Shown: one piece after another, positions 5,655-11,050 of the stretch
How the letters are laid out: each line of letters opens with the position of its first letter
How positions within the stretch are numbered: position 1 is the first letter of the stretch
From: an uncultured Mesorhizobium sp.
GTDB lineage: Bacteria > Pseudomonadota > Alphaproteobacteria > Rhizobiales > Rhizobiaceae
DNA: 11,050 nt
Direction: 5' to 3'
Assembly (NCBI GenBank): GCA_950071955.1
Contig: CATMOC010000073.1
Location: 1 to 11,050, forward strand
Position numbers and translations under genes: made by a program
Notes under the pieces: model-generated
Databases searched by the model: none
What the model was told of the DNA's origin: nothing
The model's input: the letters and a program-made list of their open reading frames with translations, nothing else

Positions 5655-7079
5655 GTGCTCCAGGAAGAATATGCACCTGCCACACCGGCCGCCAGCATCG
5701 TGACCGCTCGCCCCCCTTCGACCGCCAGAGCCGGGATGGAGACGCTCCGGCTTCTGGAGCGCCTGTACCGAAAAGCCTCGGACGACGAGACGATCATCCG
5801 CCGGGGCGGCCGCATCACCGAAGTGACGGCGACCCACTACCGGGTCCGCGGCCTGTCGGCCGTGGCACGGCTCGCCGACGTCGTCGAGCACCGCAGCCGG
5901 CACGGATCGAAACTGGGAGAGATCGTCCAGATCTGCGAAAAGGACGTTCTCGTCGCTCCCTTCCAGCAGACCTCGGACGCCGGCGTTTCGGATCCCGTCT
6001 ATGTCCGCGGCGCCTTCCGCCTGTCTCCCGACGCAAGCTGGCGGGGACGCGTCGTGGACGCGCTCGGCCGGGCGATCGATGCCGGACCGCCGCTGCATGA
6101 CGGCGAGACACCGACCGGCCATGCGGGCGCCACGCCGGGAGCCCTGTCCCGGCAGCGGGTGGACGCGCCGTTCCGCACCGGCGTCCGCGTCATCGACATT
6201 TTCACCCCCATGTGCTTCGGGCAGCGCCTCGGCGTCTTTGCCGGGTCGGGCGTCGGAAAATCGACGCTTCTCGCCATGCTCGCCGCAGCGCACGCGTTCG
6301 ACACCGTCGTGGTGGCGCTGGTCGGCGAGCGCGGTCGCGAGGTGCGCGAATTCCTCGAAGACACCATCGGCGAGGAGAGCATGAAGAAGACCGTCGCGGT
6401 GATCGCGACGAGTGACGAAAGCGCCATGATGCGCAAGCGCGCGGCGGTCACAGCGATGGGCGTGGCCGAATATTTTCGCGACCGAGGCGACCGGGTGCTT
6501 CTGGTGCTCGATTCGGTCACCCGGTACGCGCACGCCCTGCGCGAGGTGGCGATCGGGGCCGGCGAGCCGCCGGTGGCGCGCGGATACCCCGCCTCGGTGT
6601 TCACCGACATGCCGAGGCTGCTGGAGCGCGCGGGTCCCGGTTCCCAAGGCGCCGGCTCCATCACCGCGATCATCTCTGTGCTGGTGGACGGCGACGATCA
6701 CAACGATCCGGTGGCCGATTCCGTGCGCGGCATTCTCGACGGGCACATCGTCCTCGACCGCAGCATCGCCGAGCAGGGGCGCTACCCGGCGGTCAATCCC
6801 CTCGCCTCGGTGTCGCGGCTCGCCAACCGCGCCTGGAGCGACGGCGAGAAGGCCCTGGTGATGCGCCTGCGGGCGATGATCTCCCGCTACGAGGAAACCC
6901 GCGATATCCGTCTTCTCGGCGGCTATCAGCCCGGCGCCGACCAGGACCTCGACAATGCCGTGCGGCAGGTGCCGCTGATCTACGAGGCACTGGTCCAGTC
7001 GCCGCAGGACGGCGCCTCGGCGGAACCGTTCGGCGATCTCGCCCAGCATCTGAAGAAACAGGAGAAGGCCGATGGCTAG
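5655..7079 (+). CDS. fliI: FliI, flagellar export ATPase
   Basis: FliI is the F1-beta-like hexameric ATPase at the cytoplasmic entrance of the flagellar export apparatus. The 474-residue product has an N-terminal beta-barrel domain (about 45-115), the ATPase core and a C-terminal helical domain. Visible motifs are Walker A GSGVGKST (197-204), GERGREV (224-230) with catalytic-glutamate candidate E229, Walker B VLLVLDSVTR (281-290) with D286, GYPASVF (310-316), and SVSR (385-388) with R388 as arginine-finger candidate. The start is GTG at 5655, with GGGAG seven bases upstream. The first 35 residues are Pro/Ala-rich and variable, so a later start such as Met28 cannot be excluded. The gene follows flgF by 12 bp and overlaps the next gene by 8 bp. 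No fliJ follows it. Confidence 0.96.
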   Translation: MLQEEYAPATPAASIVTARPPSTARAGMETLRLLERLYRKASDDETIIRRGGRITEVTATHYRVRGLSAVARLADVVEHRSRHGSKLGEIVQICEKDVLVAPFQQTSDAGVSDPVYVRGAFRLSPDASWRGRVVDALGRAIDAGPPLHDGETPTGHAGATPGALSRQRVDAPFRTGVRVIDIFTPMCFGQRLGVFAGSGVGKSTLLAMLAAAHAFDTVVVALVGERGREVREFLEDTIGEESMKKTVAVIATSDESAMMRKRAAVTAMGVAEYFRDRGDRVLLVLDSVTRYAHALREVAIGAGEPPVARGYPASVFTDMPRLLERAGPGSQGAGSITAIISVLVDGDDHNDPVADSVRGILDGHIVLDRSIAEQGRYPAVNPLASVSRLANRAWSDGEKALVMRLRAMISRYEETRDIRLLGGYQPGADQDLDNAVRQVPLIYEALVQSPQDGASAEPFGDLAQHLKKQEKADG

Positions 7080-7686
7080 GTTCGGGCGCTGGTTCCGAAG
7101 GCGTCCGAAAACGCCCGAACCCACCCTGCCGGGCATGAAAGCCGTTGGCCGCAACGTCAAGCTCTCGGGCAGCGGAAGGCGGAGCTACGGGCTCGGGGAC
7201 GCGATCCTCATCGGGATCGGAATCGGCCTGACCGCCGCCAGCGCAACCTTTCCCTGGTATGTCTTCTACAATCAGGAGAAATTCGGACTCGGGCGGACCG
7301 CCTTCGACAACGACGCGGCCGGATCGGACCTCACCGGCCCCTTCTACACGCCAAGGGTCCAATGGACGCCGAAGCCGCTCACGAGCGAAGAGATCGCGTC
7401 CCTGCCGATCGATTTCGCTCCCACCGGAACGGTCGGGTCGATCAAGTCGCCACCGCCTCTTTCGGATCAGGACGGAGCGACGCAGGCCTTCCCGGCAACC
7501 GTGCCCAACTTCACGCTGGTCCACGTCGCCAACGGCCGAGCGATGATCCAGAGCGACAACGGCCTCTTCGTCGTGGAACGCGGCTCGGTGCTGCCCGACA
7601 ACTCGCGCGTCGTCGCGATCGAGTACAACGGGGCCAAGTGGGTGCTCCGGACGAGTGACAATGCAGTCGTCGAGATGACGCCCTGA
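7072..7686 (+). CDS. Single-pass membrane protein of the flagellar locus, function unknown
   Basis: I do not recognise a named family, but a gene of this kind lies between fliI and flgB in rhizobial loci as I recall them. The 204-residue protein has a very basic N-terminus (RFGRWFRRRPK). One membrane segment follows (about 42-66, GDAILIGIGIGLTAASATFPW), then a Pro/Asp-rich linker (about 75-140) and a compact C-terminal domain (about 145-204). By the positive-inside rule the C-terminal domain is periplasmic. Its pattern, GRAMIQSDNGLFVVERGSVL then RVVAIEYNGAKWVLRTSD, looks like a small beta-domain of the PilP/GspC homology-region kind (inference from pattern only). The ATG at 7072 has AGGAG seven bases upstream and overlaps the fliI stop by 8 bp, so it is probably co-translated with fliI. 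It occupies the place where many bacteria have fliJ but is not coiled-coil and is not FliJ. Confidence 0.85.
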   Translation: MARFGRWFRRRPKTPEPTLPGMKAVGRNVKLSGSGRRSYGLGDAILIGIGIGLTAASATFPWYVFYNQEKFGLGRTAFDNDAAGSDLTGPFYTPRVQWTPKPLTSEEIASLPIDFAPTGTVGSIKSPPPLSDQDGATQAFPATVPNFTLVHVANGRAMIQSDNGLFVVERGSVLPDNSRVVAIEYNGAKWVLRTSDNAVVEMTP

Positions 7687-7715
7687 CATCCCGCCGCGGC
7701 TGACGGGACCGCCCG

Positions 7716-7746
7716 CAAGTTCCACGCAAGACTGGCTGCCTATGAT
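7716..7746 (+). promoter_or_regulatory. Candidate flgB promoter: CAAG-N7-CAAG plus TATGAT
   Basis: CAAG (7716-7719), seven bases TTCCACG, CAAG (7727-7730), ten bases, then TATGAT (7741-7746), a 5/6 match to a sigma70 -10. The repeat is longer here: CGCAAG occurs twice, 11 bp apart, at 7714-7719 and 7725-7730. Geometry equals that of the motA and DUF1217 regions. The predicted transcript starts near 7753, just before the AGGAGG of flgB, giving a very short leader. A GANTC methylation-type site (GATTC, 7744-7748) overlaps the -10. Confidence 0.65.
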
Positions 7747-7754
7747 TCCCCTTC

Positions 7755-7772
7755 AGGAGGGAATTGACGATG
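7755..7772 (+). promoter_or_regulatory. Strong ribosome binding site deciding the flgB start
   Basis: AGGAGG at 7755-7760 is followed by nine bases and ATG at 7770. An in-frame TTG at 7764 would leave only three bases of spacing, so the ATG is preferred and the protein begins [10 protein letters not shown]. Confidence 0.8.
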
Positions 7773-8144
7773 CAACCGGTAAACCTGTTCGACCTGGCCT
7801 CGCAGCAGGCGCGCTGGCTTTCGGTCCGCCAGTCCGCGGTCGCCGGCAACATCGCCAACATGAATACTCCCGGCTACCAGGCGGTCGACGTGCAGCCGTT
7901 CGAACGCGTGCTCGAGAACAGCAAGTTGCGCATGCAGCCGACATCGCCCGGGCACATCGCCATCGGTGCGAATGGCGGTGAGTTCGACGTCCGCACCGAC
8001 GAGACTGCGATGGTTTCCGTCTCCGGCAACTCGGTCACGATCGAACAAGAACTGGTGAAGGCGGGCGAGGTGCGCCGGGGATTCGAGATGAACACGGCCA
8101 TCGTCAAAGCCTTCCATCGCATGATGATGATGACGGTCAGGTAG
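7770..8144 (+). CDS. flgB: FlgB, proximal rod protein
   Basis: FlgB is a proximal-rod subunit placed next to FliE at the base of the rod. The 124-residue product reads [20 protein letters not shown], then the axial motif [20 protein letters not shown] (25-44), which is the FlgB form of the rod signature. It ends in a helix with [19 protein letters not shown]. It has no signal peptide, as expected for a type III export substrate. It is the first gene after the proposed promoter at 7716-7746 and lies 8 bp before flgC. Confidence 0.95.
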   Translation: MQPVNLFDLASQQARWLSVRQSAVAGNIANMNTPGYQAVDVQPFERVLENSKLRMQPTSPGHIAIGANGGEFDVRTDETAMVSVSGNSVTIEQELVKAGEVRRGFEMNTAIVKAFHRMMMMTVR

Positions 8145-8152
8145 ACACGGCC

Positions 8153-8569
8153 ATGGATCCCCTTTCCCTCTCGGTCAACGTAGCGGCCTCCGGTCTCAAC
8201 GCACAGTCGCAACGGCTGCGGATCGCTTCCGAAAACATCGCCAATGCGCAATCGACCGGCAATACCCCCGGCTCGGACCCCTATCAGCGCAAGACGATAA
8301 CCTTCGCCTCGGCAGTCGACGCGGCGAGCGGCGGCTCGTTCGTGCAGGTGCAATCGATCGACCTCGACATGTCCGGCTTCCGGGTCGAGTACGAGCCCGG
8401 CCACCAGGCGGCGGACGAGAACGGCTTCGTCAAGTTGCCGAACGTGAACGCGCTCGTCGAGATGGCCGACATGTCCGAGGCGAACCGCTCCTACGAAGCC
8501 AACCTCCAGGTCATCAAGCAGGCGCGGGAACTGATCTCGATGACGATCGACCTGATGAGGTCCACATGA
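8153..8569 (+). CDS. flgC: FlgC, proximal rod protein
   Basis: FlgC is a proximal-rod subunit exported with FlgB and FlgF. The 138-residue product starts [20 protein letters not shown]. It has [20 protein letters not shown] (21-40) and [10 protein letters not shown], the FlgC variant of the rod motif. It then has [19 protein letters not shown] (82-100) and a final helix with [20 protein letters not shown], which are diagnostic of FlgC. The ATG lies 8 bp after the flgB stop with a weak ribosome site, and its stop overlaps the fliE start (ATGA), so translation of the three genes is probably coupled. Confidence 0.96.
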   Translation: MDPLSLSVNVAASGLNAQSQRLRIASENIANAQSTGNTPGSDPYQRKTITFASAVDAASGGSFVQVQSIDLDMSGFRVEYEPGHQAADENGFVKLPNVNALVEMADMSEANRSYEANLQVIKQARELISMTIDLMRST

Positions 8570-8886
8570 TTTCGGGTATCGGTCTCCTCGAAGGCCTGAA
8601 GACGAACCCGCTCGGCGGCAGCGCGACGGGCGGCGTGACCCCGCCGGTCTCGCCAGCCAGCACGGCGACGTCCTTCGCGGCCGCTCTCAACGAGGCTGCG
8701 CTCCGCACCGTGGGCAGCCTGGAAAAGGCCGAGTCCGTCTCCCTGCAGGCACTTCAAGGCGGCGAAATCCAGGCCCGCGAGGTCGTCGACGCGGTCATGA
8801 ACGCCGAGCAGTCCCTCCAGGCCGCCATCGCGATCCGCGACAAGATCGTGACCGCCTATCTCGAAATCAGCCGCATGGCGATCTGA
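8566..8886 (+). CDS. fliE: FliE, MS-ring/rod adaptor protein
   Basis: FliE joins the MS ring to the proximal rod and is an early type III export substrate. The product has 106 residues, the usual size. It has a variable Gly/Pro-rich N-terminal part (1-35) and then conserved FliE elements: [21 protein letters not shown] (36-56), the [28 protein letters not shown] region (66-92) and the terminal [10 protein letters not shown]. The ATG overlaps the flgC stop by 4 bp, and flgG follows 11 bp after its stop. Confidence 0.95.
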   Translation: MISGIGLLEGLKTNPLGGSATGGVTPPVSPASTATSFAAALNEAALRTVGSLEKAESVSLQALQGGEIQAREVVDAVMNAEQSLQAAIAIRDKIVTAYLEISRMAI

Positions 8887-8897
8887 GGACATTTACG

Positions 8898-9686
8898 ATG
8901 AAGGCCCTGGCCATCGCAGCGACCGGCATGAACGCCCAGCAACTGAACCTGGAAGTCATCGCCAACAACATCGCCAACATCAACACGACCGGCTTCAAGC
9001 GGGCGCGCGCGGAATTCTCCGACCTGCTCTACCAGACGGAGCGCCTGCAGGGCGTGCCGAACCGCGCCGACCAGAGCATCATCCCCGAAGGCGCCAACAT
9101 AGGCCTCGGCGTAAAGACATCCGCGATCCGCAACGTGCACATGCAGGGGGCGCTCGCCAGCACCGGCAACAAGTTCGATCTGGCGCTGACCGGGCCGGGC
9201 TGGTTCCAGATCGAAGCGGCCGACGGCTCGACCCTTTACACGCGCTCGGGCGCATTCAACACGAACGCCAACGGCGAACTGGTGACCGTCGACGGTTTCC
9301 GCGTGGTCCCGGCGATCGTGGTTCCGGCGCAGACCGTCGAGGTCATCGTCAACAAGTCGGGCCAGGTGTTCGCCCGAATCGATGGTCAGGCGGACCTCCA
9401 GGACCTCGGGCAGATCACGCTCGCGACCTTCGCCAACGAGGCCGGCCTCGCGCCGATGGGCGACAATCTGTTCCGCGAGACCACCGCTTCGGGCGGCGCC
9501 ACGGTCGGCGTGCCGGGGGATCCGGGCTACGCCGCCATAGAGCAAGGGTATCTGGAAAGCTCCAACGTCGATCCGGTCAAGGAAATCACCGAACTGATTT
9601 CCGCACAGCGCGCCTACGAGATGAACTCCAAGGTGATCAAGGCGGCCGACGAAATGGCCTCCGTGGTCTCGCAGAGCATACGGTAG
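8898..9686 (+). CDS. flgG: FlgG, distal rod protein
   Basis: FlgG builds the distal rod that passes through the P and L rings. The 262-residue product has the family's length and start ([20 protein letters not shown]). It has the axial motif [20 protein letters not shown] (21-40), [10 protein letters not shown], the FlgG-type [15 protein letters not shown], and a central [14 protein letters not shown] with [17 protein letters not shown]. It ends with [20 protein letters not shown] and [18 protein letters not shown]. The segment between the N-terminal motif and GANIGLG is present, as expected for the straight rod form (FlgG-specific region). A GAGGA ribosome site lies eight bases before the ATG. 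flgA begins 4 bp after its stop. Confidence 0.97.
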   Translation: MKALAIAATGMNAQQLNLEVIANNIANINTTGFKRARAEFSDLLYQTERLQGVPNRADQSIIPEGANIGLGVKTSAIRNVHMQGALASTGNKFDLALTGPGWFQIEAADGSTLYTRSGAFNTNANGELVTVDGFRVVPAIVVPAQTVEVIVNKSGQVFARIDGQADLQDLGQITLATFANEAGLAPMGDNLFRETTASGGATVGVPGDPGYAAIEQGYLESSNVDPVKEITELISAQRAYEMNSKVIKAADEMASVVSQSIR

Positions 9687-9690
9687 GGCG

Positions 9691-10161
9691 ATGGGGAACC
9701 GTTTCCTGGCCCTTTTCCGCGCAACGCTCGCGGCGCTCGTGCTCGGCACGTCCGCCGGCCTGGCGACTGCGCAGGAGATGGCCGTCATTCCCAAGCGCGT
9801 CATCTATCCGGGCGAGACGATCGAGGTCGCCGCGCTCATCGAGGTGCCGCTTCGCCGGTCGAGCCGCATCACCTCCGCGATCGCCATGTATGTCGACCAG
9901 ATCGACGGAATGGTCGCAAAGCGCACGCTTCTGCCGGGCAAGCTGATCCCCTTGAGCTCCGTCCGCGAGGCCTATCTGGTGGAGGCGGGAACGCCGGTGC
10001 GGGTGAACTACGTCGAAGGCGCCTTGCAGATATCGACGGTCGGCGTGCCCTTGCAGCCGGGCGCGGCGGGCGACGTCGTGCGGGTCCGCAATTCCGAGAG
10101 CGGCGCGGTGCTGACCGGCACCGTCATGGTCGACGGAACGATCAAGGTCGGCGGATTATGA
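9691..10161 (+). CDS. flgA: FlgA, periplasmic P-ring assembly chaperone
   Basis: FlgA is a Sec-exported periplasmic chaperone needed to assemble FlgI into the P ring. The 156-residue product has a clear signal peptide: basic start MGNRFLALFR, hydrophobic core 11-24, likely cleavage after ATA27. The mature part contains a SAF-type domain. It begins AVIPKRVIYPGETIEVAALI and continues with KRTLLPGKLIPLSSVREAYL, the AF-like fold region. It ends with VVRVRNSESGAVLTGTVMVDG and IKVGG, the FlgA C-terminal signature. It is shorter than the roughly 220-residue enteric FlgA because the N-terminal extra domain is absent; I recall short forms as usual in rhizobia. The ATG lies 4 bp after flgG, and its TGA overlaps the flgI ATG (ATGA). 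Confidence 0.94.
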   Translation: MGNRFLALFRATLAALVLGTSAGLATAQEMAVIPKRVIYPGETIEVAALIEVPLRRSSRITSAIAMYVDQIDGMVAKRTLLPGKLIPLSSVREAYLVEAGTPVRVNYVEGALQISTVGVPLQPGAAGDVVRVRNSESGAVLTGTVMVDGTIKVGGL

Positions 10162-11050
10162 TCGCAAGGTGGATCCCGGCCATCCTCACGTTGGTAGGCC
10201 TGCTCGCCGCGCCGGCGCTTGCCGCCGACATGCAGCCCGGCACGATCCAGGACGGCAACTACCGGGTCAGCATCGCCGCGTCCGGCGGCCCATCCGCGCT
10301 GCCGGACCGTCTCGGTCCGGTCTCGCGCATCAAGGACATCGCGACGCTTTTGACGGCGCGCGACAACCAGCTGATCGGCTACGGCCTGGTCATCGGCCTG
10401 CAGGGCACCGGCGACGGGCTGCGCAACTCCCCCTTCACCGAACAGTCCATCCGCGCCATGCTGCAGAACCTCGGCATCGCCATGGAAGGCGGGCAGGCGC
10501 GGGCAAAGAACGTCGCCGCCGTCATCGTCACCGCGAACCTGCCGCCCTTCGTCCAGTCGGGCGCGCGCATCGACGTTTCCGTCTCCTCGCTCGGCGACGC
10601 CTCGTCGCTCCAGGGCGGCACGCTGGTGATGACTCCCCTGCGCGCGCCGGACGGCGAGATCTATGCGGTCGCGCAAGGTCCGGTCTTCGTCTCCGGCTTC
10701 AGCGTGCAGGGCCAGGCGGAGACGCTGACGAGGGGCGTTCCTACGTCCGGCCGGATCCCGAGTGGCGCGATCGTGGAACGGCAGGTGGATGCGCGCTTTA
10801 ACGACGACACCGTCCTGACCATGCAACTGCGCAACCCGGATTTCTCGACCACGATCCGCGTCACCGATACGATCAATGCCTATACGTCGAGCCGCTTCGG
10901 CGTCCGTACCGCGAGCGAGCAGGATTCGCGCACGATCCTGATCAACCGGCCCAAGGAAGTCTCGGCCGCGCGCTTCGTCGCCGAACTCGAAAACCTCCTG
11001 GTCGAAACCGACCCGCCCGCGGGGGGCGTCGTCGACGAGCGCACCGGGAC
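10158..11050 (+). CDS. flgI: FlgI, flagellar P-ring protein (partial, C-terminus beyond right edge)
   Basis: FlgI monomers form the P ring, the periplasmic bushing around the distal rod. About 297 residues are visible of a protein usually near 370. The start ATG at 10158 overlaps the flgA stop by 4 bp. A signal peptide (MIARWIPAILTLVGLLAAPALA, cleavage after A22) is followed by about 33 residues before the conserved core. The core begins SRIKDIATL and has GYGLVIGLQGTGDGLRNSPFTEQS, MLQNLGI, KNVAAVIVTANLPPF, RIDVSVSSLGDASSLQGGTL and LRNPDFSTTIRVTD, all P-ring family signatures. The reading frame is open to the window edge, which falls in the ERTGT segment. The stretch between signal peptide and SRIKD is longer than I remember for the family. 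Confidence 0.96.
   Translation, partial: MIARWIPAILTLVGLLAAPALAADMQPGTIQDGNYRVSIAASGGPSALPDRLGPVSRIKDIATLLTARDNQLIGYGLVIGLQGTGDGLRNSPFTEQSIRAMLQNLGIAMEGGQARAKNVAAVIVTANLPPFVQSGARIDVSVSSLGDASSLQGGTLVMTPLRAPDGEIYAVAQGPVFVSGFSVQGQAETLTRGVPTSGRIPSGAIVERQVDARFNDDTVLTMQLRNPDFSTTIRVTDTINAYTSSRFGVRTASEQDSRTILINRPKEVSAARFVAELENLLVETDPPAGGVVDERTG

Noticed and set aside
5514..7160. 548-residue open frame antisense to fliI
   Set aside because: A shadow of the GC-rich fliI codons. It has low-complexity His/Arg/Asp/Gly composition and no recognisable family, while the plus strand encodes a full FliI.
7691..7708. Possible terminator hairpin after the membrane protein gene (CCCG...CGGG)
   Set aside because: The stem is only about four pairs with a large loop and no T-run follows. 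I see no support for a terminator between the rightward units.
7764..7769. TTG start two codons upstream for FlgB
   Set aside because: Only three bases from the AGGAGG. The ATG at 7770 has normal spacing and gives the family N-terminus.
8856..9803. 315-residue open frame antisense to flgG
   Set aside because: Shadow of the flgG coding strand with no recognisable motif.

Overview
The window is a piece of a flagellar gene cluster from a GC-rich alphaproteobacterium, most probably of the order Hyphomicrobiales (Rhizobiales). The evidence is gene content and order. A leftward set reads motA, fliM, fliN, fliG, flhB. It diverges from a rightward set reading a DUF1217 gene, flgF, fliI, a membrane-anchored unknown, flgB, flgC, fliE, flgG, flgA, flgI. 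From memory this matches the core flagellar locus of Sinorhizobium, Agrobacterium, Brucella and Mesorhizobium relatives. The protein sequences also have the rhizobial style, for example a divergent FliM N-terminus and a MotA C-terminus ending in KAA. The genus cannot be fixed from the sequence alone.

Layout. Positions 1-3980 (minus strand) encode the motor and switch: stator subunit MotA, the three C-ring proteins FliM, FliN and FliG, and the export gate protein FlhB, which runs off the left edge. Positions 3981-4135 are the only sizeable intergenic region, a divergent promoter region. Positions 4136-7686 (plus strand) carry the DUF1217 protein, proximal-rod protein FlgF, export ATPase FliI and a single-pass membrane protein of unknown function. 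A short gap at 7687-7769 holds a second rightward promoter. Positions 7770-11050 encode rod proteins FlgB, FlgC and FlgG, the MS-ring/rod adaptor FliE, the P-ring chaperone FlgA and the P-ring protein FlgI, which runs off the right edge. Most junctions are tight, with ATGA overlaps or gaps under 15 bp. The larger gaps within a set are fliM-fliN (37 bp, bridged by a 13-codon ORF), fliG-flhB (52 bp) and the flgB promoter gap. No stretch over 300 bases lacks a gene. I see no RNA genes, mobile elements or CRISPR.

How the genes work together. MotA, with a MotB encoded elsewhere, pushes on FliG in the FliG/FliM/FliN C-ring. FliI and FlhB power and gate type III export of rod subunits. FliE, FlgB, FlgC, FlgF and FlgG form the rod. 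FlgA and FlgI build the bushing around it.

The most interesting signal is regulatory. The three inferred promoters (motA leftward, DUF1217 rightward, flgB rightward) share one architecture: an 11-bp-spaced direct repeat, [C/A]AAG-N7-CAAG, ending exactly 10 bp before a hexamer that starts with TA at the -10 position. This is what an OmpR-family activator site overlapping the -35 would look like. A CtrA-like half site, TTAACCAT, also sits inside the DUF1217 promoter. Other observations are a 13-codon ORF bridging fliM and fliN, three non-ATG starts, no fliJ after fliI, and an internal repeat in the DUF1217 protein.
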